Shown: piece after piece, positions 1-11,096 of the stretch
How positions within the stretch are numbered: the stretch's first letter is position 1
Layout of the letters: every line of letters begins with the position of its first letter
Assembly: GCF_000247695.1 (NCBI RefSeq)
Contig: NW_004624747.1
Span: 9,615,673 to 9,679,672, forward strand
Reading direction: 5' to 3'
DNA from: Heterocephalus glaber
Taxonomy: Eukaryota > Chordata > Mammalia > Rodentia > Bathyergidae
Length of the DNA: 64,000 bases
Program-made: the position numbers and the translations under genes
Notes under the pieces: generated by a model
Seen by the model: the letters and a program-made list of their open reading frames with translations, nothing else
Databases searched by the model: none
What the model was told of the DNA's origin: nothing

Positions 1-1002
1 CCTTTGCCCCACCAAATAAGGATCTAGGTGGAAAAACCTCTGCAAGAAAGGCATCGTTAGAAAGAGAACTGGAAAGGGTCACAGAGTGGGTCCAGTCTCT
101 CTCACTGGTAGGCAGACCTTGATTATCACACCTGGGAGACTGTGCTGTTTTTATCATTTATCACAGGGGCTGGGGATCAGGATTCCTAGTTCTAATTTTT
201 TATTACTAATTTTTATTACTGGCCACAATACTAGCTTGTGCCATGCTGTTCTTCCCAAGCCCATGGGATGCCCAACTCCACACCTAGTGCTCCAGTAACA
301 GGATCTGCATGCAGTAGCTCCATGCTTCCCTCCTCACCAGCCATGTTTCCCCCACAGTATTTGTTCTGTCCTGTTCTTCTTTTTCATTAAATTAGCAAAC
401 CCCTACACCCTTATCAGATGGATTGTTGGCCCAGAATTCTAAGAGACCCTGACAAATCAAAGACCTGATCCTTCAGAAAGCTATAGTTAAGTCGATAAAT
501 TCAGGTCCAGCTGGACAGGTTTCTATTAAGGAAGGGGGAGACCATGGTGGGATGTCACCTGGGGAGGGGGTGTCACATGGTTCCACCATCTACTTGGGTG
601 GGGAATCTTAAATCGAGGCTGGGATGCAGGGAGTGGCTGGTGGCACAGGGCCAGCCAGAAGCTGGCCCTCTGCGAAGCCTGATGGTTCTTGTACCATCAG
701 AACAGTTTGTCCAGCCATAGTTCAGGAAAAAAAAAAATTGGAGCTGCTTAAAGAAAAAAATCAAGCTCAAGGAAGAGAAAGCACCAGGCCCTGTGGTGCT
801 TAGGCATAGGGGTGAGTATCACCTTCAGTTACAGGGCAGGGAAGAGTAGGGGTTCTTCATCTTCTCCTAGGACCAGTCCTGAGAGACAGGTACAAGGTAG
901 TGTTGTCCAGTTAGACCAGAGTGGCCCACACTGGGTTGTGTGGGGGTGGTCACTCACACCCTTCATGATAAGAAAAGGTAGATAAAATGACCTTCCATCA
1001 AA

Positions 1003-1062
1003 CTGGAGATGTCGCACTTGGTAGAGTGTATATGAGACCCTGAGATTGATCCCTAACACTGA
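1003..1062 (+). mobile_element. ID-like SINE fragment
   Basis: A degenerate tRNA-derived body: a 'tggtagagtgt' A-box region followed by 'gagattgatccc', which resembles the B-box side of ID-like SINEs. The A-tail is lost. Confidence 0.5.
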
Positions 1063-1889
1063 AGGGAAGGAGGAGAGTAAGCTTGTAGAATCAAGTAAGT
1101 TTGGGAAATGTGGAGTTAAATCAAACTATTAAGTCTCCTTAAAGCAGGAAGGATGTCCCAGAGCTTGTTCCTTGTGCTATCCAAGGGCACATAGAGTGTG
1201 GGCCGTTCGTTTCCCAGGTTCATGTGAGCTCAGCGCCTGGTTTCTGCAGTCTCTTGTTCAGCTTTCACACCTCCTCATACCCTTTGGGAATTGCTGAGTC
1301 AGATGTAAGGAGGAATAGTCACTGAAAAGGATCTTAAACTCTTAGAAAAAGCACCAACATGCACAGTAGGCTTTGGCCTCAGTGAGCTGGAAGACACCAT
1401 CTTTTGGTCCTGAGAGGTTTTTCTGGCAGAGAAATTAACAGAGCAATCCCAGAGCCCACCTTCTGTCTTTGTGCTAGTTAAGCATTTGTTCAGAAACCCA
1501 GGTCTGGATTCCTTGCAGCTGCTTCATAGAGATGATTTCAGGCACATGAGTATTCTTTACTCTGATTTCTCTTGGTAATTTAGACCAAGTCAGTGATATC
1601 CTTGATGCAGTTGTGTCAGAATAGAGCCTGTCCACTAACAAGCCCTGTTCGCACCCTGGAAATCTTAGCGCCTTGTTTCATAGCAAGTACATTTGCACAT
1701 TTTAACAAGTATATTTGTACATTTCCACCCAGGAGGGCAGGTGAAAGTAAAATGCAGTGTCAGTCTAGGTGGTGGTGGGCCTGCCCTGGTTGTCACCAAA
1801 GGTGAGTGTTCTGAATGACTAGCCCCCTGCATGCTGTTGAACTGCTCCAAGAAACCAGTTTGCCTCTGTTTGCAGGATTCTTCATGTCA

Positions 1890-2085
1890 CAGTTTCTTAA
1901 CCAGAGGCAATTTTGGCATCCTAGAGTTATTTTTAGTTTCATAACAGGAAGCTGAGGTGCTACTGCACCTACAGGTCGAGGCCAAGGATCTTAGTTTAAC
2001 ATCCTGAAGTGCAGAGGGCAGCGACTTAGGACAGGGAATTTCTAGCTTCCAGTGTCTACAGTGCTGAGGTTGAGAAATCCTGTCC
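1890..2085 (+). mobile_element. MER5-like non-autonomous hAT remnant
   Basis: It begins 'cagtttcttaacc' and ends 'ggttgagaaatcctg', which are imperfect inverted termini of the MER5 (hAT-Charlie) type. The middle, with 'gaggcaattttggcatc', also matches the remembered MER5 pattern. It is old and diverged. Confidence 0.6.
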
Positions 2086-2316
2086 TAAGTGACCTGATGC
2101 ATCCTAGGCATCCTGTATCCCCAGCTTGCCTGTGAGTTTCTGTCCAGCCCCTGTATACATTTGGCAACTCGTGCTGCCCCCTGAGGTTTGCTGCAGAGGG
2201 GGTTCCTTGTGGGGACAGAAGGCTGAGCTTTCTGCTAAAGGTCCCTGACCATGAAACTCTGCCATGTCAAAGTCTTTTCAGTTGTCCTGTGTGAACGCAT
2301 GCTTTTCTCTCTGCAG

Positions 2317-2377
2317 AACCTGAGAGCCAGAGGCAACAAGGATGCCAAGGATCCAACGACCAAGAACTCTTTAGAAA
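2317..2377 (+). CDS. BCR: BCR exon 6 (DH domain, residues 621-641)
   Basis: 61 bp between a ctgcag acceptor and a gtgagt donor. It reads NLRARGNKDAKDPTTKNSLE plus the first base of codon 641. It belongs to the C-terminal half of the DH (Dbl-homology) domain, which catalyses GDP/GTP exchange on Rho-family GTPases. Residue 626 is G where human, as remembered, has S. Phase in is 0, phase out is 1. Confidence 0.95.
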
Positions 2378-2658
2378 GTGAGTCACACAGAGCCCTCTTT
2401 GTTCCTTTGTAGGGGTAGCCACTGCCAGCAGAGATGTTGCTAGAAAGGCAGACATGGCACCTAGCTGGGTTACTCCCAGCATCTTTCCTGTTGTAAACTT
2501 CATCTAGTGAGAATGAGGTTAAGGAAAGAGCAGCTCTGGACATGGCAGTGTGGGAAGAACATGGTCAGGATGATTTTGCCAACAGTGGCAACCAGGAAAA
2601 ATCGTAGAAGTTAGCCAGCACCCACAAACTAATCACTGATGGGCATTTAAAATGTAAC

Positions 2659-2832
2659 TATGAGCCGATGTCTTGTGCACATCTGCAGTCCCAACTACTC
2701 AGGAGGCTGAGGCAGGAAGGCCACAAGTTTGAGGCCAGCCCGGGCAACTTAACAAGACCTTGTCTCGAACAATAAAAAGGACTGGAGATATAACTCAGTG
2801 ATAGAGTGCTTGTGTAGCATTTGCAAGGCCTT
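2659..2832 (+). mobile_element. B1-dID dimeric SINE
   Basis: The left half is 7SL/B1-like ('cagtcccaactactcaggaggctgaggc', A-rich linker). The right half is ID-like ('ggagatataactcagtgatagagtgc'). A 7SL monomer followed by a tRNA-derived monomer defines the dimer class found in squirrel-like, beaver-like and related rodents. Confidence 0.75.
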
Positions 2833-3365
2833 GAGAAGAGCAGCTTAAAGGAAGAAAGGTTTATTCTGATGTGCAGTCTCAGAGGCTTCAGGCCATGGTC
2901 AGCTGGTTCCTTTGCTCTGGGCCTGACGTGAGGCAAAACGAAGGCTGAAGCATGTGATGGAACAAAGCTGCTCACATTGTGGCAGCCAGGAAGTAGAAAG
3001 TGGGGGCAAGAACCAGAGAGGAGGGGCCGGTGAGCAGACCCTGTCCCCAAAAGCATGGCTCCATGACCCACTCCCTTCAGCCAGGCCCCTCCTGTTTCCA
3101 TCGGCTCCCAATGCTGCCATCACGCTACGATCTCACCAGTAGATTAAGCCCCTTGAAGTCAGAGCCCTTATGATCCAGTCACTTCCCCAAAAGTCCATCA
3201 GCTGGGGACCAAGCCTGTAGCACTTGAGTTTTGGACGGCATTTCTTTTTTTTTTTTTCTTTTTTTGGTACCGGGGATTGAACTCGGGACCTTGCACAGGC
3301 TTGGCACCACTGAGCCAAATCCCTGGCCCAATGGAGGGCATTTCAAATCCAAATCATAACACCCC
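2833..3365 (-). mobile_element. MaLR-type LTR remnant, antisense, split by a SINE
   Basis: Reads as the complement of a MaLR (MST/MLT1-like) LTR: 'ggaagaaaggtttattctg', a 'cagtctcagaggcttcaggcc' stretch and a terminal 'atttcaaatccaaatcataac'. A minus-strand ID element at 3245-3332 interrupts it. Confidence 0.55.
3245..3332 (-). mobile_element. ID-like SINE with target duplication
   Basis: Poly-T, then 'ggtaccggggattgaactcggg', then 'actgagccaaatccctggcc', the complement of the family consensus. A 12-bp target duplication flanks it: ggacggcatttc at 3233-3244 and ggagggcatttc at 3333-3344, one mismatch. Confidence 0.85.
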
Positions 3366-3424
3366 AGTACTGCTAAATGGAAGAGAAGAGGGAAAAAATG
3401 TCATTGTGTCAGGTATATTAGTTT

Positions 3425-3496
3425 GGATCTGTCATCCCAGCTGCTCAGAAGGCTGAGGGAGGAGGATTGCAAGTTTGAGGCCAGCGTGAGCAATCT
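3425..3496 (+). mobile_element. Truncated B1 SINE
   Basis: B1 left-body words 'catcccagctgctcagaaggctgagg' and 'caagtttgaggccagcgtgagcaa' are present, then the element stops at a pyrimidine-rich stretch. Confidence 0.6.
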
Positions 3497-3630
3497 TGCT
3501 CCTCTTTCCCCTACCTGCTCCCTCCCTCCCTTCCTGCCCCTGTCCTATCCCTTCTCCCCTCCCTCTCCCCCTTTCACACACATGTGTGCGCTCTCCATAT
3601 ATGTATATATACAAATATATAAAATTATGT
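3497..3630. repeat. TC-rich and TA-rich low-complexity stretch
   Basis: CCTT/CCCT-rich pyrimidine tract (3497-3580), then CACA and TATATA runs (3576-3625). Confidence 0.8.
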
Positions 3631-3687
3631 CATCCCAGTAGCCCTACAGAAGGACTGTATATTCTCCCCCCTTTCATGTGAGATAGG

Positions 3688-4065
3688 AGTCCATTTTCTG
3701 TTGCTATAACTGACTACCATAGATCAAGTCATTTATAAGGAATAAAGTCTTATTTGACCCCCAGTTCTGTAGGTTGAAAAGATGAAGATCAGGCAGCTGC
3801 ATCCAGTGAGGGTCTTCTTACTAGTTGGGGCTCTCTGCAGAGCCCCAAGGCTGCACTGGACATCACATGTGAGACAGAGTAAGTGTGCCAGAGAGAGCTC
3901 ACTGTGATAACTCCCTCCATAACCCGTCAGCCCGTGAATCCATGTATAAGGTAGAGCCCTCCTTATCCAGTCATGTCCCAAAGGCCCCAATAATATGCAG
4001 TTTTGGAGTTTAAATTTTCAACACATGAAACTTGAGGGACACATTCAAATTGTAGCAGATGACTT
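3688..4065 (-). mobile_element. MaLR-type LTR, antisense
   Basis: Begins 'gagtccattttctgttgctataactgactacc', continues 'catttataaggaataaagtcttattt', 'gtgagggtcttcttactagttgg', and ends 'acacattcaaattgtagca'. This is the typical complement of an MLT1/MST-like LTR. About 375 bp, moderately diverged. Confidence 0.65.
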
Positions 4066-4239
4066 AGGTGGATCACAAGTTCTAGGTAGCTGAGCAGGGG
4101 TTGAATTTAGCAGTAACTCCGCACACTGATCTAAAAAAGGTATCAGAAGTAAGTCACTTCTTACCTTGGATTGTTAGGATAGTGTAAATAGTTGTGCTCA
4201 CTCACAGGGAACAGTAGATATGGTTCCAGTCTTCAGAAC

Positions 4240-4360
4240 TTACCTTCAACCCTACTCCAAGACTCAGTTTCCCTATCTGTTAAATGAAGATAGCAATGAA
4301 TCTCCAACTGATCATGGGAGTCATGTACAAAAATGTACCTGACATGTGTCACAATACACC
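4240..4360. mobile_element. MIR-like SINE remnant
   Basis: The core 'cagtttccctatctgttaaatgaagatag' is the MIR signature ('tcctcatctgtaaaatgg'). Confidence 0.6.
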
Positions 4361-4960
4361 TAAGTGTCTAGCCCCATGGTGGATCGTGCTCAGTACTGTG
4401 CCAGAGCAGGTGGCCAAGGCTGGCCATGGCTCCTATGCTACTGGAGCCTGGGTGTGCCTGAGCAGGTTCCTCCTATCCCAGAGCACCTGTCAGACCGACA
4501 GCTGTGTGAGCATCAGAGTTGGCCCTGACCCTTCTCAGAACAGGCTGGAAAAATCTGGATATGGACAGGGATGGGCATTGAGAGCAGTGTGCTGGTCTAC
4601 TCCCAGGGTATCCCCCGGGCTGGGTAGTAGATCTCCAGCCAAGATCAGGCCCTTGGCATCCCTTCTTCCTCAACCCCAGGTGGCAGAAGCATCAACACTG
4701 AGCCTTTTCTATGATGGTCACAGAGTAAGTTGTGCAGGCTCAGGCCTGACCAGCAGCTCTGCACTCTGTTTTTAATGTCTTGACTTAAAGCTCACTGTGG
4801 CAGGTGGATACTCTGGGGTGGTTTTCCTCATTGTGCACAGGGCTGATGGGGCCTATGGCGGTTGGGGCTGCCCTTGTGCCCTCCCCCTTGCAGCACCATC
4901 TGGCCAGCACATGTTCTGCTTTCTCCCAGAGAGGTCATCTCTCACTTTGTCTCTCCACAG

Positions 4961-5013
4961 CCCTGCTGTACAAGCCTGTGGACCGGGTGACGAGAAGCAC
5001 ACTGGTCCTACAC
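4961..5013 (+). CDS. BCR: BCR exon 7 (DH domain, residues 641-658)
   Basis: 53 bp after ctctccacag and before gtgagt. It completes codon 641 (T) and reads LLYKPVDRVTRSTLVLH. YKPVDRVTRS is part of the conserved DH helical segment. Phase out is 0. Confidence 0.95.
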
Positions 5014-5389
5014 GTGAGTCACATTCCAGGGCACGGAAAGGTGCCCTGCCCAAGGTGGCCAGGGAATTCTGCCTGTCCTCAGGCCCAGCCAGGCAGGGCC
5101 TTCTCCCCAGGGGCCCTTGGCTTTACCTGTCCTGGGACGGACACTGAACTTTTGCCCACCCATCACCCGTGCCAATTCCTCTGCCACATACCTTCACTGA
5201 GGATGCAAAGCGATAAGAGGCCTCATAAGGTGGGGCACTTGGGGCCTTGCATTTGAGGAAGTTTCATGGCAGTGATGTTCATTAGGCTGAGGCTCCAAGA
5301 ATAGGAACTCAGATGGCTGGTGTGTACCAAGGCCATGAGTCAGACCACTGTGTTCCATCCAGGGAAAGTGCAGTGGGAGAGTCCACCTA

Positions 5390-5470
5390 CTGGGTAGTCA
5401 CTAAATGGGTTTTCTCCTGGCAAGCCCAAGGTCCTGAGTTTGATTCCCAGTACTGAAAAAAAAAAATAAA
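5390..5470 (+). mobile_element. ID-like SINE, degenerate
   Basis: Recognisable by 'caagcccaaggtcctgagtttgattcccagtactg' followed by an A-run. The A-box half is eroded. Confidence 0.65.
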
Positions 5471-5885
5471 TGGATCTTCTCAAAACAGAAGCAAACCAGA
5501 AAACAAAAACAACCCTAGTACTACTGCCTGGGAGATCCTATGAATACTGTACATATTTACATAAATATTTTTTTAAAATTTAGAGCCAGTTCACAGAAGT
5601 GTGTGATGTTTCCATTTCCTTTCCTGCTCCTTCCCCATAAGGGATTTCTCCACAAGGATTCTGTATCCATGGGCTCTGGCATATGTGAACTTTTTAAATA
5701 ACAGGTGTCACATTGCACATGTTCCCCACACTTCTTTCCATTTAATATCATATGGAGATTTGTTTTTCTGAAGCTGGGAGCTGATGACCTCAAACAGGAA
5801 TGACTTGCACTCCTAGTAGAGAAGGTGTCTATTCCCATCTGGATTCAGAAAAGGCCTAGACTCTCATTAAAAGAGTTGGGGCCAG

Positions 5886-5979
5886 GGCTGGGGATTTAGC
5901 TCAGTGGTTCCAGTGCTTGCCTCGAAAGCCCAAGGTCCCGAGTTTGATCCCTGGTACCAAAAAACAAATCAACAACAAC
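5886..5979 (+). mobile_element. ID-like SINE with 17-bp target duplication
   Basis: A clean copy: 'ggctggggatttagctcagtggttcc', 'cccgagtttgatccctggtacc', CAA-rich tail. Target duplications of 17 bp with one mismatch lie at 5869-5885 and 5980-5996 (aaaagagttggggccag / aaaagaggtggggccag). Confidence 0.88.
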
Positions 5980-6009
5980 AAAAGAGGTGGGGCCAGGAAG
6001 GCCAGGGGT

Positions 6010-6186
6010 TTAGGCCACCGATTCTGCTTCCAAGAGGATGGGCACCAATGTCTGCTGCTACTGATGTCTAGTGTGTAGAGGCCAGGGATGGTACTAAACA
6101 TCCTACAGTGCACAGGACAGCTCCTGTACCCTATTCCTGCACCAAAACAAAGAATCATCCTGCCCGGAATGTCAGCAGCATCAGGG
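6010..6186 (-). mobile_element. MER5-like hAT remnant
   Basis: 'gatgtctagtgtgtagaggccagggatggtactaaacatcctacagtgcacaggacag' closely follows the MER5A interior. The termini are eroded. The strand call is weak. Confidence 0.65.
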
Positions 6187-6372
6187 TCCAGAAGCCCTGG
6201 CCTGGACTCTTATAGTGGGAGCCTCTCTTAACTGTGTGCAAATGCACAGATTTGGTAGTGAGCTATTGGGACCATTTGCTTCTGGAATGGTTGTCACACA
6301 AGTACTGTCCTCAAAGTCCAGAGCTTTGGAGGTCGGTGGTGGTGATTCTTGGTTAGCCAGTAGCTCTGAGTT

Positions 6373-6376
<4 letters not shown>

Positions 6377-6414
<38 letters not shown>

Positions 6415-6427
6415 TGTGTTTGTGTAC
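6377..6427. repeat. (TG)n microsatellite
   Basis: Pure TG from 6377 to 6411, then imperfect to 6427. In the transcript it is a (UG)n tract ending about 70-85 nt before the exon 8 acceptor. Confidence 0.95.
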
Positions 6428-6496
6428 ATGCTCACACACAGGTTACACAGTTGTCTGTGGGTCTGGCTCTCTAACGAGTTTTTCCACCCGGGGCAG

Positions 6497-6637
6497 GACT
6501 TGCTAAAGCACACTCCCTCCAGCCACCCTGACCATCCCCTGCTGCAGGATGCCCTCCGCATCTCACAGAACTTCCTCTCCAGCATTAATGAGGAGATCAC
6601 ACCCCGCCGGCAGTCCATGACGGTGAAGAAGGGAGAG
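6497..6637 (+). CDS. BCR: BCR exon 8 (end of DH and linker, residues 659-705)
   Basis: 141 bp = 47 codons after gggcag and before gtaagt. It starts [20 protein letters not shown] and ends MTVKKGE. The helix around [18 protein letters not shown] closes the DH domain, and the basic [11 protein letters not shown] stretch leads into the PH domain. Phase 0 at both ends. Confidence 0.96.
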
Positions 6638-7044
6638 GTAAGTGTGGGTGGCTGGGGGATAGAGTGCACCCTCACTCTCAGACCTGGACCCCCTGTTGGG
6701 TCCCCAGCAAATGGCTCAGCCCAATACAGGAGTATGTTGCCCTTGAGGATCTGTGACGCTGGCAGGGTACATCCCAGCCCTATATGTGAGACATGGGGGC
6801 AGAGTTTCAGGGCTGACCCCCATTCCCCATCCCTCCCAGTCAGCATTGTCACCATCCCTTACTTGGCCCACCTCCTTTTTCCCCCCATTATTTCCATTGA
6901 ATTACATCCAGAGCATCACTTTTATTCCCCTCATATTCTTGCCAGCTCCAGGTCTCCAACCGAGTAGACCAGTGAGTAAGAATATGGCATTGTGTCTACT
7001 TGGAATCTGCCTAATTCCTCCCAGGTGTTCTTTCATTTAGAAAC

Positions 7045-7110
7045 TTGATTTGGCTTAGTGGCAGAGCACTCACATAGCATGTGCAAGCCCCAGCGTTGGA
7101 TCCACAGCCT
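7045..7110 (+). mobile_element. ID-like SINE, degenerate
   Basis: 'tggcttagtggcagagcactcacatagcatgtgcaagccccagcgttggatcc' follows the tRNA-like body of older ID copies. Confidence 0.5.
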
Positions 7111-7884
7111 TTGTCTGAATCCTTTCTAGCACCTATCTCTGAAGGGACATTTCTCATTGAGCAGGAGTCACTTGAATACCTCATCTGCAGAAGAGTGAGA
7201 AGGCCTAGCAAACTCTGGAAGGTTGTGATCCTGAATTACACCACTTCTTTCAGAGCTGTCCATCTATCAGTGCCAGTTAAAGGAGGAGGCTTGATGGGGA
7301 CTAGGCTGGCATGCTTGCACTCGTGCCTCCATCCCCAGCCATGACAGGGACAGACATTGCTAATCAATTTTACTCTCAAAGCCAGGGCTAAGTATCCTTC
7401 TGGGATGCCCAATAGGTGTTCAGTCCTTGATGCAGTTGAAATTATTCCAGGCAGGCAGTCCTCCAACTCAGGCTTGATCTTTACTCACTGATTACCTGTG
7501 GTATTGATTTGGGGACACCTTTTTCCCCGTGAATGCCCTTGCTCTCTGAGTGACTCAGAAGGCCTGACATCCCCCCCACTGTGTTGTAGGACTAGAAAGA
7601 TTCATGACCTGTGAAGAACAGTATGAAAGCAAGGGGTAATGGCCTCCTCACATGGGTGCCCTCCATATCACCAGCCTGAAACAGTACTACACAGGCCCCC
7701 CACATGAGGGCAGAGAGTGGGTGTTCAGGCAGCTTCCTGTTAGGATTAGCAGCCGGGGAGGGCTTGAGCTTTGGAAATACATACTTTTTCCTTTATGCCC
7801 AGCTTTCAGTTGGGTAAATGATACTGAGTCGCCAATTCCCAAGAGGAAAAAGGAGCTCTGCTTCTTGAGTTCTCTTTGACAACT

Positions 7885-8005
7885 CCCTGTGATCAGAGGC
7901 CTTCTCTTTTACAAGGGAGGAAACTGTGGCCCAGAGATATTGAATGACCTGTCCATGGTCACACAGCCACTAAATAATCAAGGCACGGTCTGAAGCCCGG
8001 TGTCC
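7885..8005. mobile_element. MIR-like SINE remnant
   Basis: 'acaagggaggaaactgtggcccagagatattgaatgacctgtccatggtcacacagcc' is a strong MIR core match. Confidence 0.7.
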
Positions 8006-8957
8006 TTATCCACCTATGCATCCCAGATGTGTTACATTTTTGTTCCCTTCTCCCATCATGAACTGACAGGGCTGTCTGTCCTTACTCTTATCCCTTACAC
8101 TACCTGGAAGTCAGTGGAGTTACAAGGAAGAGAATGTACCCCTTTCAGCTTGGTGCCAGACCCATGGCAGGCCCTGGCTGAAGGAGCCCTATCCCCTGCT
8201 TCTGCTGGGAGCATGTTGGGGTTAGGGGGTGCCATTTCTAGCTTCCCTGGCAGTTTGGTAGAGAGAGGAAGGGTGCCTCTGCCAGCCTGGGCATTAGGAG
8301 GTGTCCCCACAGTCGGTGCTGAGCCTCCTGGGAGGTGGGTATGTCAGGGCATCATGGAGAGACCCAGAGGTGAGCCCTATGCAGGACCAGTAGCCCTAGC
8401 TCCTGACCCCCAGTGTGGCTTCTATAATCTTGTCACCCCTTTCAGCCAAGTTCCCTTACTCCAGGGCTCTACCCTTTTTGGAAATGACTGGGCAGCATTA
8501 CAAGTGCTGAGGAGTGGCCAGCAGCTGCTCTGGCTGGCCAGCATCCTGGCCCTGGCACACCTGAGAGCTGTGAGCAGCAGGTGCTGCCCAGGAGGATGCC
8601 GTCCTCAGCCTCAGATCAGAGAATCTTACAGACACGTTTTCTTTCCAGGACCTGGTGCTATGGGCTAGTGGGTGGGTGCTCATTTGTTTAGCTGAATTTG
8701 ACTTCACAGTTAGATAACCAGCTCTGCACTGCTAGGTAATTTCCCCCATGTAGTTGATTGTCTGCCTGCTCTGAGCTCCACACTGCATGCCACTCTGGGA
8801 TCCCAGAGGCCCCTCATGAAGGAAGAATGTAAGCAGTGGTCTGAACAGATACCTTAGGAAGGAAAGCCCAGGGTAATGTTGCTGGTACAGGCTGAGGCTA
8901 AGAAGTGCTAGTGCTCAGGCAAGGGAGAACAGAGGCCTTTTTGGTGGTGATTAAAAA

Positions 8958-9052
8958 GAGCTGGGTGCTGATAGTTTAGCTTGGTAGTAGAGGGTTTGCC
9001 TAGTATGTGGAAGGTCCTGGGTTTCATCTCCAGCACTTAAAAAAAAAAAAAA
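8958..9052 (+). mobile_element. ID-like SINE
   Basis: 'agtttagcttggtagtagagggtttgcctagtatgtgg' then 'gggtttcatctccagcac' and a run of A. It is an older variant than the GGTACC-ending copies. Confidence 0.65.
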
Positions 9053-9123
9053 GAGTTGGACAGGCTAAACCCACTTGCTCATCTTCAGGATGAGGTGGGC
9101 CTAGACTGCAAGATATCCACAAT

Positions 9124-9207
9124 GGCCAGGGATTTAGCTCAGTGGTTTCGCCGCCTGCTGCACAAGTGCAAGGACCTGAGTTCGATCCCCGGTACGAAAA
9201 AAAAAAA
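9124..9207 (+). mobile_element. ID-like SINE with perfect 13-bp target duplication
   Basis: Clean body from 'ggccagggatttagctcagtgg' to 'gagttcgatccccggtacg' and a poly-A tail. The 13-bp repeat agatatccacaat is identical at 9111-9123 and 9208-9220. A-box (tagctcagtgg) and B-box (agttcgatccc) words of a pol III promoter are intact. Confidence 0.93.
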
Positions 9208-9382
9208 AGATATCCACAATGTAGGAGACCTAGAGCTCAGGGGAGGCAGAACACACAAGGCCTGTGTCCAGTCTCCAGCACACCTCCTCCCACTGGGGCC
9301 TGCGAAGAAAAATGTCAAATCAGGAGACCAGGGAACCATGAGCTCTGGCTCCCAAGTCTCTGGTAATAACCCCAAAGGAAGC

Positions 9383-9522
9383 CAGGTGTGGTGGCGCTCT
9401 CCTGTGATCCCAGCACTTGGGAGGGCAGGAGGATCACCACAAATTTCAGGCTAGCCTGGGCTACATAGTGAGTTCAAAGCCAGCCTAGAATACATAGCAA
9501 GACCCTGACTCAAAAAAAAAAG
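9383..9522 (+). mobile_element. B1 SINE
   Basis: 'gccaggtgtggtggcgctctcctgtgatcccagcacttggg' with the duplicated 'tacatagtgagttcaaagccagcct' segment, which marks rodent B1, and a terminal A-run. Confidence 0.88.
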
Positions 9523-9765
9523 AGGAAGAAGGTGTCATAGGAAGCCTTGGGAGATATCAAAGGCCAGAAAGTCAAGACGAGTTCCTGTGTCAAGCCTAGG
9601 GCTTTTTCTTCATCCTTCATAAAGAGTTGCAAACAGAGTTTGTATTCTTGGCTTATAGGGGCCCAAATTCTGATTCTTTGCAGGAGTATGGGCACATTAC
9701 TTACCTTTCTCAGCCCTCCTTTTTCTGAAGTGGTGAAGCTGGAACCTGTCACATAGGACAGTTCT

Positions 9766-9873
9766 TTCTTTCTTTCTTTCTTTCTTTCTTTTTGTCAGTA
9801 CCAGGGATCGAACTCAGGACCTTGAGCTTGCAAGGCAAGCAGGTGCATTGCCACTGAGCTAAATCCCCGGCCC
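9766..9873 (-). mobile_element. ID-like SINE with TTTC tail and target duplication
   Basis: The complement of the consensus, with a (TTTC)n stretch in place of the simple tail. Flanked by tcacataggacagttct (9749-9765) and tcacatagaccagttct (9874-9890), 15 of 17 identical. Confidence 0.88.
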
Positions 9874-10624
9874 TCACATAGACCAGTTCTGTGGAGCAAG
9901 ATGACATACTTTGTGGGGCCTAGCACCTACAAAGTGCTCTGGAAACATTAGCTGCCACCACCCTTGTTACTGCTGGAAGTTGGCACTGTGCCCCCCAAAC
10001 CCCTGCCTGCCCTCCACCTAGCAGGTTCCTGTTTTGGGGCATACCTGGTGAAGGATTGTCTTGTGTTACTTAGGGCATAGATAACCTGAGTGAAATTAAC
10101 CCTGAAAGGCTCTCTAAGGGTCAGGGAATGGAAGTTTGTTCATCAGAGCCAGAGAACAGATTCAAGGGAGGACAGACAGGCAGGACCCTTGACTTCATGC
10201 TTAGCTACACAGATGCGGACCCTTGTTCTCAGCCCACCTACTGATCCCCCTGGAGTCCACTGAGGCATTCCACAGCCAAAGCTCAGTCAGCTCTCTGCAA
10301 GTCCAGGACTTGCTTTGGAGGTATGAGAGTGAGGGCTGGCCTCTTCAGGGCCAGAGCATGCCAAATTCAGCCCATGCTTGGAGCAATGCCCACGCCCAGC
10401 CTTAGCCAGCAGCTGACACCTCCATTCTGGTCCACACCTCATTCCTTTGCCTCTCTGCTGCTTCTCACCACCTCCACCTGAGTTGTCATTGGTGACTTTT
10501 CCTAGTCCCACCTGTCAAATCTCCACCAATTTGTTCACGATCGAACTGTAGTTCCTAGACCTAAGAAGATTTTCCAATGACCTTGTGGAGCTGTGGTCCC
10601 TGGCTTCCTGGTATGTGCTGTAGC

Positions 10625-11096
10625 TCTGGCTGTTCTAACAAAATACTGTCAACTGAGATATAAACAATCCAGACTGTCCCCAAACTCATGGGCTCAAGTG
10701 ATCTTCCTGCCTTAGGCTCCCAAGTAGCTGGGACTATAGGTGCATACCACCATGCCTAGCTGAATAACAGACAGTTTTCTCTCACAGCACTGGACACTGG
10801 AAATCTGAGGTCAGGAGGCCAGCACGGGTCAGAGTCTGCCAAGGGCTTTCTTCCTGGAGTATAGACATCTGGCTTCTCACTGTCCTCAATGGCCTTTCCT
10901 AGTGATGCACTTGGAGAGAAAAAAGTTAATTCTCTATTCTTGCAGGGATATTAGTCTCATCATGAGGGTCCTCCTGGCATGACCTCTTCTAAACCGAATT
11001 ACTCCTCAAAGACCCTTCTGCTAAATACCATCAAATTGGGGTTTAGAGCTTCAATATAGGAATGGAGGTGGGGGCATAGACATTCAGCCCGTAACT
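10625..11096 (-). mobile_element. MaLR-like LTR remnant, antisense, with inner B1
   Basis: Starts near 'ggctgttctaacaaaatactgtc', passes 'actggaaatctgaggtcaggaggccagca', and ends 'gggggcatagacattcagcccgtaac'. It is a diverged complement of an LTR-type repeat, interrupted by a minus-strand B1 at 10670-10762. Confidence 0.5.
10670..10762 (-). mobile_element. B1 monomer, minus strand
   Basis: 'cttaggctcccaagtagctgggactataggtgcataccaccatgcctagct' is the complement of the B1 5' body. Confidence 0.75.

Larger units (their letters stand above)
1..2316 (+). other. BCR: BCR intron 5, 3' part
   Basis: Intron sequence upstream of exon 6. It holds an ID-like fragment near 1003 and a MER5-like DNA transposon remnant at 1890-2085. 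The rest is unremarkable unique sequence with no supported coding region. Confidence 0.8.
2378..4960 (+). other. BCR: BCR intron 6
   Basis: Contains a B1-dID dimer, two antisense MaLR-type LTR remnants (one split by a minus-strand ID element), a truncated B1 with a TC-rich tail, and a MIR near 4240-4360. 4361-4960 shows nothing identifiable apart from the acceptor. Confidence 0.8.
5014..6496 (+). other. BCR: BCR intron 7
   Basis: Holds two ID-like SINEs, a MER5-like fragment and a pure TG tract about 85 bp before exon 8. Confidence 0.8.

Noticed and set aside
6215..6967. 250-codon open frame spanning the TG repeat and exon 8
   Set aside because: Its only recognisable protein part is exon 8 itself; the rest is intron read-through and microsatellite.
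9124..9207. tRNA gene, suggested by A-box and B-box words here and in the other ID copies
   Set aside because: No complete cloverleaf or anticodon arm, an A-tail and target duplications follow; these are SINEs.
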